64,000 nt of DNA from Forficula auricularia (GCA_024734495.1 JALMQS010000133.1:245182-309181); one strand, 5' to 3'; shown: positions 54,379 through 64,000, counted from the first letter of the stretch. The notes: generated from the letters alone by a model not told the origin. Made by a program: numbers and translations.

Positions 54379-54482
54379 TAAAATCTACTTTTGAAATTAT
54401 GAATTGACACTTTTTGGTCCGAATTTTGAATACAGACCCGCTGAACGAAAGTGTACGAAAAATAAAAAATATTTGGCGATGA
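54379..54482 (+). pseudogene. Pop4 last exon, decayed duplicate
   Basis: Matches 35824-35953 with deletions: GAATTGACACTTTTTGGTCC and GAATTTTGAATACAGACC are kept, but the splice acceptor is lost and indels shift the frame. With exon 5 deleted upstream, this Pop4 copy cannot make a protein. Confidence 0.9.
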
Positions 54483-54653
54483 TTTTTTTTTTAACCAATT
54501 TTAAAGGCGGTTATCTTGTATATATTCATTTAATTAAAAAATTATTTATTTTTCTTATTTTTAATTTTTATACAAATTGAATATTATCAATTATAATTTG
54601 AAAGTTTATATTAGGAAAATAAGGACAAGTTTTATGTGTGACTTTTTATTTAT

Positions 54654-54692
54654 ACCAACGTTTCGTCGACTTTGCCGACTTCTTCAGGGCTT
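54654..54692 (-). ncRNA. hammerhead-like core, left arm
   Basis: Minus strand: GCC, CUGAAGA, A, GUCGGC loop AAA GUCGAC (six pairs with one G-U), GAAACGUUGGU. GCC pairs with GGU as helix I. ACGU is palindromic. Confidence 0.55.
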
Positions 54693-55065
54693 CTATAATT
54701 ATAAGAACATTCTTGATATTAATTTACAAAAGTACAGTCAGAATCCAAAAACAAACATGTATCAATAGTTTACCTACCAAATAGTCATGTCACACATTCG
54801 TTTAAATTTTCTTCTCACCTTCGTTACCATTGAAGGCCATCAGAATACAATTTTCAAAGATATTTGGCGCATTCACAAAAAATACAAATGCGCCAAATAT
54901 CTTTTTGAAAATTGTATTCTGATGGCCTTCAATGGTAACGAAGGTGAGAAGAAAATTTAAACGAATGTGTGATATGACTATTTGCAGGTAAACTATTGAT
55001 ACATGTTTGTTTTTGATTCTGACTGTACTTTTGTAAATTAATATCAAGAATGTTCTTATAATTAT

Positions 55066-55108
55066 AGAAGCCCTGAAGAAGTCGGCAAAGTCGACGAAAC
55101 GTTGGTGG
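55066..55108 (+). ncRNA. hammerhead-like core, right arm
   Basis: Plus strand, same core: CUGAAGA at 55073-55079, helix II 55081-55095, GAAAC at 55096-55100, then GUUGGU. All conserved boxes intact. Confidence 0.55.
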
Positions 55109-55329
55109 ATAAATAAAAAAGTCACACATAAAAACTTGTCCTTATTTTCCCAATATTATCAATTATGTTTATCCAAGTCATTTTGTTCTAATAAAAAAAA
55201 AAAATAGTTACCAGTCATTTTTATTGAATTACCCAATTCTTACTACTAGTACAGGCCGACACAGAAAAACGTGAACTTTTGGCAAACAAATAAAAATAGA
55301 ATACAAGCAACAACAAAAAATTCAATTGC

Positions 55330-56475
55330 CAGTGCCCCAGCCAAATTTAATTCGAGCGGGGGTGTGTGTGCACTGCCAGACTACCCTTCACAAGAAATAA
55401 CTCTGGTTCTATTTTGACGCCTCTGTAACTTCGTGCTGGAAACCTCTACATGACTGAAATTTTTTCTACAATACTGGTCCACAAGCTTAACTAAATTAAA
55501 AAATTTCATATTTATATTTTTTATACCGTCCAAGTTACAAGAAGCCAAAGATAGGCTTTTTCGTCACTCACTCACTCATCAAAATTCTAAACTACTTCCG
55601 CTGATCCCAGAATGCTGAAATTTGCCATGCTGGTAGAGTTTGGGGTACAAATCGAAATCGAAAAACTGAAACTTTCCCTTCTTTAGCATCTAAAATGAAG
55701 GAGTGAAACTTATAAGCTAAATTAAATAATAATGAAAATTCAATGACACTATAAAATGCTAAAATTTGTAATAACTTAAATCACTAATAAAGTGAGAAAT
55801 CGAAAAAGATCTTCATCATCCCTTTAAAATAAAGGGGTGAATCTTGCAGGATAGATTCCCATCCAAATTACAAAAAGAAGTGAAATCTCAACAAAAACAC
55901 TTGTGTAAAAAAAGGCCAAGTTCGATTAATAGAAATCGTTTGTCAAAAATAGTAGTGAGATCTAATGTGCTGCCAAGTTCAACATCATCACTTTATTAAA
56001 TGGGTCAAGAATATAGTAATTTCAATTAAAACGCATGTTTTTCATTTCACATGTCCATCTATATTTATTTATTTCACATTTTTAGTAGAAATTATTTTCC
56101 TAAAACTTGGCTTTTACGCAATGTTATGTATGTCATAAATTATCTTACTATGGTAACATAATTCGTGAGATCATAATAAGAGAGGATGGAATGGCTAAAA
56201 CGGAGAGGTGGACACCCTATCAAACAATAATAATAATAATAATAATTTAATGCGTAAAAGCCAAGTTTTAGGAAAATAATTTCAACTAAAAATGTGAAAC
56301 CAATAAATATAGATGGACATGTAAAATGAAAAACAAAATTGAAATTACTATATTCTTGACCCATTTAATAAAGTGATGAAGTTGAACTTGGTAACACATT
56401 ATAGATCTCACTACCTCATTTGGCAAACGATTTTTATTAATCGAACTTGGCCTTTTTTACCCATGTGTTTTGCTT
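55330..56475. mobile_element. insertion in copy B with inverted arms
   Basis: Copy A passes directly from the equivalent of 55325 to 56475. Inside, arms about 55895-56120 and 56250-56470 are complementary (TTCGATTAATAGAAATCG, CTAAAACTTGGCTTTTACGC), with an AAT microsatellite at 56228-56247. CACTCACTCACTCATC at about 55565 recurs at 58396. Origin unknown. Confidence 0.7.
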
Positions 56476-56544
56476 GAGATTGAATTTTGTCTTCAATTCT
56501 ATGTTTCTATTCATCCAGTGTCCTTGGGCGAGTCTTGTGGACCT

Positions 56545-57040
56545 CAGGGCTGGATTTAAGAGTACCTATGCCGCCTATAGGCTAAAGTCCATTTGCCGCC
56601 CTTCTATAGTTCATATTTGCTTAATACATTTGTTTTATAGAACTAAAGGATAGAGTTCATTGGTGTTTTCATCTTTTTTAAACATATAGTTCATTTAGTT
56701 TAGATAAAACTACAATTTTAATTTTTTATATAATAAATTATGTAATCAAATAAATTAGCTAAGTATATATTTGTTTATTTAGATTGCACTACAAGAAAGT
56801 TATAATACAAGATTACGTGCTGTGAATTTGTATTATGTTATAGTTTTAGAAAGTAGGCTATGTAGAAGGACTAAAACATATTTTTAAGTAACATGTAACA
56901 TGTCTTAAATTCGTAGGGAAAATATTTTTAACGTCTGAAATACTTCATTTTAACTTTTGAATAAATTGCTAAACTGTCGCCCCTGAAAATTTGCCTCTCT
57001 ATGCTGGAGCCTACTTAGCCTATTTAGAAATACGGCCCTG
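56545..57040. mobile_element. old hAT element, copy B
   Basis: Ends CAGGGCTGGATTTAAG and complement of CAGGGCCGTATTTCTAA; GTGGACCT (56537) and GTAGACCT (57041), 7/8 target duplication. Sister of 36309-36788. Confidence 0.85.
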
Positions 57041-57120
57041 GTAGACCTGACTCTTGAGGTAGCCCCACAAGAAAAAATCACAAACTGATCCAAAAGTTCC
57101 CGTTTTTCTGTCTCACCATG

Positions 57121-59390
57121 TTAAAATGGTATCGGTCCATTTTGTACATTGTTGAGCAAAGACTCAAATTTAGAAGCATGTTTTTTTCATATAATAGATT
57201 CAGTAAAGTATAAATTTCAAATTTTCATTTTTTTTATTATTTTAATATATTCAAATAGGAAAGAAATTAATTATACGAGCCAAATATAGCATTAAATTCA
57301 TAAAATTAGTTTATTTTTTTTATTTTACAAGAAATAATTGAAAATCGGGATTATTTGAGTCAAATTCATAGTATATAATATCCAATGTTCATTTTTGAAC
57401 AAGAGCAGAAGAGAGATAGCAGGGCGGTCACACAAGCTAGACGTCAATGCTAAAATAATGCCCTGATTGGCAGTTCACCCAGGAAAGGGTAGAATTCAGC
57501 GAATATTAGCCCCATGGAGCATTGAAAAACGCCGTAGAAAGAGGACCAGAGGAGAACCATAAAAATCCTTTAAAAGGCCGAGCAAGAGGCAAAAAGGCGA
57601 GATCGACTTATTTTCAGAAACGATTGCCGCCCAAAGTTACGGGCAAGAGTTAATAGAGAGATCTCCACTCCTGCACTGGTGACGTCAGGCGGATCGACCC
57701 ACGATACAGCTAAAAGATCCTTTGCAGCTCAAAGGCCCTATCCTTTATATAGGCCCGTGTGGTCAGTAGGTGATATCAATACAGGCTCTCTGCTGTCCAC
57801 ACGTTAAAAAAAAGCCTCAAACACGCTGTGGTACACCATCGTCGAGAAACTCCAAGGAACCCATCATAGAAGATACGGAACCTCCGCCGCCACACCGGGT
57901 CATCGGGAGCCATTCAGCGCACACCAAGATTAAAACGGAAATCTTCCTTCTACACATTTTCGTTCGCATACTCTCTCCTATACAAACCCGTCAGCCAAAC
58001 ATAAATTTCTTTTTTCAATTGCAATATCAACAAACTCTCATTAAAGCTGTTAAATTCAAAAGTGACGTTAATAAATTATATACTATTAATTCTATTTCTT
58101 CTTTGAATATTATTTTGTTGTAAAGTCCCCCTTTCATTTTTCAGCTAGCTTAAATTCTTCTTATTATTTTTATTTGCAAATTTTTAATTATTTTTTATTA
58201 TTTTTTTTTTTGTAAAATCATTGAATAAGATTAAATTCAGTAGAGTAAATTTAGAAAACATAAGAGTAGATTCAGTAAATTAGAAATTTAGTACAACGAG
58301 ATTCATTGAGTTCACACCACCCGAAAAACACGAAAAACAGGCTTGCATTTTCACGGTCAGAATCATCTATTTAAATAAAATTCTTTGCCCGATACACTCA
58401 CTCACTCACTCACCATCAAAAAAGCCAGAACCACTGTACATAGAAACATGAAATTTGGAGAGGATATTACATCTATGACATAGGGGCTCACTAAGAAATG
58501 ATTTTTCGAAATCCGTCCCCTAAGGGGGTCAAAGGGGGCAAAATGTGCTTTCACTGATTATGCGATATCTCTTAAGGACGATAAAATATCTACTTGCTTT
58601 TTACTTATAAAAAATACTAAATTAAAATATCTAAAAAGTAATTTCAGGATTTTTTGAAATTCTACCCCTAAAGGGGTCAAAAGCGGCAAAATATCTTTGC
58701 AATGTGATTACACTAATTATGCATTTTCAATTAAGAACGATAAGATATCTACTTGATTTTTACTTAATAAAATTTCAAATACAAATATCTAAAAAGTAAT
58801 TTCAGGATTTTTTAAAATTCGACTCCCAACTAACCAAAATGTGGGTGGGGGCAGAAATTAAAACTCTCTCCTATCTTGATCAAATTTTGTAAAGTTATTC
58901 TTTATTACTTTAAGAAACTATTCCTGTAAAAAACAACTATCAAAATTGACTGTATGGGTGCGAGGTGGGGGGGGGGGGGATCAAATTATAGAAATTTTTA
59001 GCTTTTTAGTACATTTACTCTTTAGAAAACTGTGGATTATTTATTTGCAAATATCTAAAAAATAATTTCAACCTCCCAAAATGTAAGTGGGGGCAAAAAA
59101 TTAATACTCTCTCTGATATAGATCAAATTTTGTAATGTTAGTTTTTAAGACTATTTAAAATGTATGCTGTAAAAATCAATAGCCAAAATGAGTGCGTGGG
59201 GGCGAAAGAGGGGGCAAAATATTACAAATATATATGACAGACCTAATAATCACATGCCGAGACGCTGCCCGCCAGGGCCACCTGCCCGGAGGGCCGAGCT
59301 ATAGAGGGCGTGCCGAAGGCACGCCTGGAGCAGCTCGTCCCTCAATAAGATCCCAACTTCCTGCTCCCAAAGAAGGGACATGCCATTGAA
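57121..59390. mobile_element. 2.27-kb insertion of unknown class in copy B
   Basis: Copy A lacks it; ATG flanks both sides (57118-57120, 59391-59393). The ends are weakly inverted (TTAAAATGGTATCGGTCC against TTCAATGGCATGTCCC). Contents: a moderately GC-rich part 57400-57980, repeated CACTCA at about 58396, parts with G-runs, and a GC-rich 3' part with a perfect hairpin GGCGTGCC GAA GGCACGCC at about 59307. The longest frame (57770-58123) has no recognisable domain. Confidence 0.6.
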
Positions 59391-60469
59391 ATGTATTAGT
59401 AACATTTAATTCACACCCTATTCTACGATATTCCTACAAAGAGTTGAGAGCTTTATTTCTTGTTATTTATCCAAGAGTGTATAGATCTATTTAGATTTGA
59501 TCTTTTCATTCGAAGCCGTCTCAACAGTCTTTTGCCACCTGACTATTCCTTCCACACTTTTATTATTGCCTTTCGTTTTAATATTCCTTTACACATATTA
59601 AAATCTATAGCTAGGTGCAGACTGATTATATCTATTCTTACTGCCACTCTCAGCACATGGCGGGCAGAAGTAATAAATATAATTGTAAAGTTAAGAATAA
59701 TTATTTCAAGAATTTCGTTCTTTCTCTCTAACCTGCTTGGATTATAATACTTGCTTAACTCCTACTGCTCCAATTATATCATCGAAGCAAAGAACTAATT
59801 CGTTTTTACTTTACCATACAGGGTATGGTCATGTATTGTAATCGTGCATGAAAAAAGTGTTTTTTTCGAAATATTTCAAAAACGGCTGAAACTATTTCGA
59901 TTAAAAAAATTGAGCGATACCATGGCATTTCGCTCTACAAAAAAACTCTAATAAAAGAACATCGAAAAAATTATATTTTTCGAGATAATAATTTTTTTGT
60001 CAAAATGTCTGTTAGTCAGTTAGTTAGTCTGTGCGTTACCAAATTTTGTGGACGAGCTAGCTCAAAAACCAGTGTGAATATCGAAACCAAATTTCACACG
60101 TAGTTTTGTTCCATTGAGATTAAGAGCTGATTAGATTTTGATGCATATCGACCCAAAATTAAGGGGGATGGAGGGGGTTAAAAATTAAAAATCTTGGCCA
60201 TTTGACCAAACTCAACCAAATTTTGTATACATAATCAGTGGGATCCCAGAAGTCTAAAAAGCAAAAACTAACCCCCCCTCCCCTACATGATTATAAATAA
60301 TTTTATTAAATATTAGATATAAGTGAGGGGCCAGGTTGTATGGTAAAGTCAAGTGGATGGCCACATCAGAACACCTCAGCTTATTTATCTTAGCCACTTG
60401 CGGAATATCAGAAAAAATCGAATTGTTATATGAGCTGATCAGAACCCAATCTAATTATGTTAAGGGAGA

Positions 60470-60650
60470 ATAGTGTAGTTATTGGTGAAACATATTGAAA
60501 TAAAGTAAAGAAAAGTTAAAAATATAAAATTCTAAGTAGGTTTCACAAAAATTAAAGAAAATGTGAACATCTGAAGATGGGTTTGTACCCCGAAATATAT
60601 ATAGAGTAATGCTAACAATCATCTTATCTTTAATTTTTGTGAAACCAATA
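60470..60650 (+). mobile_element. Penelope-terminus-like inverted element with core, copy B
   Basis: GGTTTCACAAAAATTAAAGA at 60539 is inverted at 60626-60645. The loop carries CUGAAGA at 60571-60577, U, GGGU loop UUGU ACCC, C, GAAA at 60592-60595 and the palindromic AUAUAUAU. Better kept than its copy A partner at 38690-38880. Confidence 0.6.
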
Positions 60651-60720
60651 TAATTTGTCTACAGAGATGGTCAACTACTAGATCCCAGATGTTGTCGATT
60701 ATTTTCAATATGCTCACTCT

Positions 60721-60767
60721 ATGAACTCCTGAAGATGCGCTCGTACCCCGAAATATATATAGAGTCA
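60721..60767 (+). ncRNA. hammerhead-like core before the GST 3' end, copy B
   Basis: ACUC (60725-60728), CUGAAGA (60729-60735), helix II region with CGC and GUACCCC, GAAA (60750-60753), palindrome AUAUAUAU, A, then GAGU (60762-60765) pairing with ACUC. Helix II is imperfect. Sister of the core at 39063. Confidence 0.5.
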
Positions 60768-61049
60768 TGATAACAAGCAACATATATTCTCATAAGGATT
60801 AGAGATTATTATTATAACAGCTTGCCAGAATTTAATTAGTTTTGGTATGTCATATTAATAATAAAATATAATTTGTTTAGAAATAATTTTATTTGTAGTT
60901 TTAGCATTATAAAAGTTATAATATATAGCAACAATCAATTTAAAATGAAACAGTATTTTTTAGTTGAAACATTTGTAGTAATATTAAAGTATAGAAATAT
61001 ATATCAGTTCTTAAATCATTAATATCTATAAAGATAAATTCATAATAAT

Positions 61050-61455
61050 TTACAAATCTGATTTGGGACGTTTTGCAATCCATTCTTTGATTCCGGGAAG
61101 ATTTTCAACCTTCTCAATTAATCCTTGAATATTTGTATATGGCTTAAGGAGATTCTGATCTTCCAAAATTAAATGTACTGATGGTATTACAGAAACTACA
61201 TAAAGATCCACCCAAGAGAACTAGAAAAAAAAGAAAATTGATTATACAACATCTTGAAAGCAAAAAAATAAAAATAAATCAATGATTGTTTATTTTTATC
61301 TAGACATTCATTTACCTTTTTATTTGCAATATATCCATTATTCTCCTTAATTTGCTTATCCAATTCTTTTAAAAATTTTGGTGTCAATTCTGCAACTCTT
61401 TCTTTTTGAATAGCTTTAGCCTCAGGAACCTTTTCTTTAAAAATATTGAGGACCT
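61050..61455 (-). pseudogene. second GST copy, last two exons only
   Basis: Exon 3 copy 61455-61316 (140 bp) and exon 4 copy 61220-61050 (171 bp) have the same sizes and splice sites as the complete gene. Both are open: [67 protein letters not shown]. Differences such as [10 protein letters not shown] to VHLILEDQN fall in the substrate-site helix. Homology ends at about 61785 and no exons 1-2 follow up to 64000, so the copy is truncated unless new upstream exons lie beyond the window. Confidence 0.85.
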
Positions 61456-61854
61456 CTAAAAAATATATATAAATGAATCAAATCAATAAGTTCAAGATTG
61501 GCTATTAGATTTTTGGGAGGTGGAGGTACAGTTTTTAGAGAAAGATATTTAAATGATATTCAAGGAATCTAATAGATTTTGTGATTAAAAAAAAACAAAA
61601 CATTATTCTAATTTGTATTTTAATATTTAGTTAAGAAATTTTATTAAGTCAATAAAATTGTATATTTTTCAAAATTTCATGATGAATTTGAATACGCGTT
61701 TATTTTTATATCTCAGATAACGAATTTTTCTTCTTATCTTTAAAACATTTTAATGATTTGAGTACCAAAATGTATTCAATAGTTTTTAAGGAATTTGGTG
61801 TTGGTACTTGGTGAAACATTTTTAAAAATTATTGGATAAATAAAAATAATTTTA

Positions 61855-62565
61855 AAGAAAAAAATAAAAACCGACTTCAAAAAATTAAATGCAATAAATA
61901 AAATGCACTAAAAGGTATAAAATAATTATTATCCTATTTAGTTACAACTAAACGACGAAATATTAACATGAAATTACTTTTTGAAGTCGGTACCAAACAA
62001 ACTATACCTATAAACGACCGTACCAACCAAACGTACTAAGTAAGATACGTCGAGTGCGATTCATAAAAGGCATCTGTTTGGCACCGACTTAAAAAAGTAA
62101 TTTCATGTTAATATTTCTTCGTTTAGTTGTAACTAAATAAGATAATAATTATTTTATACCTTTTAGTGTATTTTATTTGTTGCATTTAATTTTTTGAAGT
62201 CGGTTTTTATTTTTTTCTTAAAAATTATTTTTATTTTTCTCTTTTTAGTGATCATATCATCAGAACTTGACCAAATTAATATGACACCATCCCTAAGACA
62301 CCCCTTTCGGATAAAAAAAGAACCATCGAAATCGGTTCATAAACAAAGAGGTTAGGTCTAAACAAACCTAATAAAAAAGGTCTAATACCTATGAAAAAAG
62401 CGAAAAAAATGGGACCAATCGGAAGATAGACTGGACCCAATGCAAAAAAAATTTTCAAAATCGGTTGACAATTGGCGGAGATATGAGGTAACATAGGCAC
62501 AAAAAAAAAAAAATTCACTCGAATAGAGAACTTCCCCCTTTTTTGAAGTCGGTTAAAAATACTTG
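61855..62565. repeat. inverted CCGACTTCAAAAA repeat
   Basis: AACCGACTTCAAAAAATTAA at 61870 is inverted at 62195-62210; arms about 61855-62000 and 62080-62225. A third CCGACTTC complement closes it at 62543-62556. Related to 38397-38610. Confidence 0.7.
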
Positions 62566-62569
62566 GTAG

Positions 62570-63400
62570 GTTTCACATTAAGATATAAAAAATAAAACGA
62601 ATTTTTGGAGAATCTTTAATCTCGATATATTATATTTATTTCGGGTGACTAACGCATGTTCAGGAGAAACAGAAAGTAACTGACCTGGATAAGTCGAATT
62701 TGAATACAAGTCAATGGTAAAATTTATTTTTAAGATAACAAAAGGGTAAATATTTAAAATTAGTGGAGGGAGAAAGGTAGGAAGTCTATTTTGTTTAATT
62801 TTGAATGGCCTTCTGAGAAATGAGGATTAACATCAGGTAGGTGTAGGGGGGGGGGGAAGGAAGAATTAATGAAAACAAATTTGCAAATATTTAAAGAATG
62901 TAATCAATGATTGTACTTTTCTTAACTTCTAATTCATTATTTAGTATATTCGTTTTATTTGAGAGAGCTAATTTTATTTCCGTTGACTCTAAAAAATCTA
63001 AACGCAAGCCCTCTTTCTTTCGAAATGTAACGAAACGAGAGGTGGCTAATAGAAGAGATGTGTTTATTCAAATGTAGATGATTGGCGAAGGTAGAAGTAG
63101 ATTCCATATTAATATCATCTGATCTGCTAAGACTATTAAAGGCTCTTTCATGTTCCGAGTAGCGAGTTCTAAAAGAGCGTCCAGTTTGTCCTATGTAGAT
63201 TGCGTCGCAATTATCACAAGTCAATTTATATACACCTGATTTATCTAATTTGTCAATTTTGTCTAATTTATTATTAATTAGTTGTGAACCTAAAGTGTTT
63301 TTATTATATAAAGCAGGAGTTAAACCAGATGTTCTAAGAGTTGAAGCTATAGGGTTTGTAACGTGGTTCGAAATGAATGGGAGTCTTTAAATATTTTATC
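62570..63400 (-). mobile_element. Penelope-like element, 3' part with GIY-YIG endonuclease
   Basis: Minus-strand frame from about 63390 to a stop near 62952. Upstream of the listed frame it reads LPFISNHVTNPIASTLRTSG, then KSGVYKLTCDNCDAIYIGQT (Cys-x2-Cys plus GVY and YIG, the GIY-YIG nuclease signature) and GRSFRTRYSEHERAF (catalytic-region Arg and a conserved RYSEH). The order, a Cys pair between the two parts of GIY-YIG, is typical of Penelope-like C-termini. The RT domain is absent: the frame is lost before 63400. The 3' untranslated part carries a core-like motif at 62636-62668 and ends near TGTGAAACCTACC. Confidence 0.85.
62636..62668 (-). ncRNA. hammerhead-like motif at the Penelope-like 3' end
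   Basis: Minus strand: CUGAACA (G8 changed to C), UGCGUUAGUCACCC, GAAAUAAAUAUA. Same layout as the motifs at 39063 and 60729. The G8 change should abolish catalysis in this copy. Confidence 0.45.
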
Positions 63401-64000
63401 AGTTCCGGAATTTAGTGAGTGTATGTGAGAGATACTTATTTTTCGATTAATTTTTTTGTAAATTTTATTAATTATCAGTGTGTTCTAGCCATTATTCACA
63501 GCCAGGGGCGTGCTGTCTGGCACGGGGCGGCCCTGGATATGCGACACAATTTCAGCCCACTTATTTTTTTTTTAATTTGTTAATAATGCTTATTTGTCCA
63601 ATTTAACACACTTTTCTGCATTTTCTAGCAAAAGTTTTTTTTTCTTTTCACGTAGCTTTTCGGCACCTCCTTTTCGCTTCCTCTCACTCATATTATTACT
63701 ATTAATTTAGCACAAATAAACTTGTTAATTAAAAAAAATTAGCCAACCGACATATATAAAAGAGACTTAAAATTGGATGAGAACTGTTCGAGAACTTCCG
63801 AAAGAGTGAAATAATTTTTACACTCTTGTATCTAAGTTTCCCTCCCTTTTGAACGCCACTTGAAAACAGACGTGACTTAATGAATAACTTTGGAAACTTC
63901 TTTGTGAGACCAGGCGCCAGAGTCGGTCATAGAATACCCACATGTGTGAAAAACATTGTAAAAGACCTTCCACCCCCTCCTGTTTTTTGCTACTGACAAT
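63401..64000. other. window end, possible hAT terminus
   Basis: CAGGGGCGTGCTGTCTGG at 63503 resembles a hAT end, but no partner lies in the window. Nothing else recognised. Confidence 0.3.

Larger units (their letters stand above)
54595..55151. mobile_element. foldback element with hammerhead-like cores, 15-bp target duplication
   Basis: AATATTATCAATTAT at 54580-54594 and 55152-55166; copy A has the single site (near 36057). Arms about 54614-54880 and 54887-55150 (GGAAAATAAGGACAAG and complement) around a loop of a few bases, so almost fully palindromic. The left end has about 19 bp outside the arm. Cores at 54654-54692 (minus) and 55066-55108 (plus). Confidence 0.9.
50832..61785. repeat. 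segmental duplication, copy B
   Basis: Collinear with 33378-40120 but enlarged by insertions at 51343-52023, 53019-53567, about 53600-54325, 54595-55151, about 55330-56475 and 57121-59390. Pop4 exon 5 (34764-34872) is missing: copy B jumps from TTATTATCTTT to ACGAAATATGAAAATTATT near 52150. The left edge is in Pop4 intron 4, the right edge in GST intron 2. Confidence 0.9.

Noticed and set aside
54802..55125. 107-residue minus frame and overlapping frames in the palindrome
   Set aside because: A by-product of a near-perfect inverted repeat; both arms give related frames, no domain.
57770..58123. 117-residue frame as a gene
   Set aside because: No domain, no splice support, lies inside an insertion absent from the sister copy.

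Overview
This is a repeat-rich, AT-rich nuclear segment of an insect genome. The host genes are small, intron-split insect orthologues, and the repeats are typical arthropod families: hAT, mariner, Harbinger-type MITEs, RTE/R1/CR1 LINEs, tRNA-derived SINEs and Penelope-like elements. I cannot name the species; a large-genome beetle or similar is possible but unproven.

Four host loci can be read through the repeats. (1) The start of eIF1A, minus strand, exons at 7617-7602 and 7241-7158; the rest lies beyond the left edge behind an intron filled with LINEs. (2) A coiled-coil plus ankyrin-repeat protein, plus strand, six exons 8088-18100, divergent from eIF1A over about 460 bp, with a one-base frameshift in the last repeat. 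(3) Pop4/Rpp29, a protein subunit of RNase P/MRP, plus strand, six exons 27990-35953, with a one-base insertion in the last exon. (4) A sigma-class glutathione S-transferase, minus strand, four coding exons 45800-39398, convergent with Pop4 and using a GC-AG intron.

The 3' ends of Pop4 and the GST lie in a block (about 33.38-40.12 kb) duplicated in direct orientation at about 50.83-61.79 kb. The second copy carries a decayed last exon of Pop4, has lost Pop4 exon 5, and keeps only the last two GST exons, both open. Each copy gives an empty site for insertions in the other, so many transposons can be bounded exactly.

Layout: 0.3-7.0 kb, nested LINEs inside an eIF1A intron. 8-18 kb, ankyrin gene with intronic LINE and foldback elements. 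19-22.2 kb, one almost intact LINE with a single frameshift. 22.4-27.7 kb, direct repeats, foldbacks and nested hATs. 28-36 kb, Pop4 and its intronic repeats. 36-46 kb, GST with a CR1-like LINE, an R1-like LINE nested in it, and hATs. 46-51 kb, deleted mariner and a tRNA-like foldback. 51-62 kb, second duplication copy with further insertions. 62.5-63.4 kb, a Penelope-like element with a GIY-YIG endonuclease domain.

The most striking recurrent structure is a set of inverted-repeat elements, at least 14 cores in 64 kb, whose arms carry a hammerhead-ribozyme-like core: CUGANGA, a hairpin, GAAA, and a short palindromic stem III. The same core lies at the 3' end of the Penelope-like element. Three of the elements have 13-15 bp target-site duplications and a one-sided tail. 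I read them as non-autonomous relatives of Penelope-like retroelements. Penelope-like elements are known to carry hammerheads with reduced stem III, so the class is not new; this dense, foldback, dimer-type set with one extra base next to helix II deserves testing.
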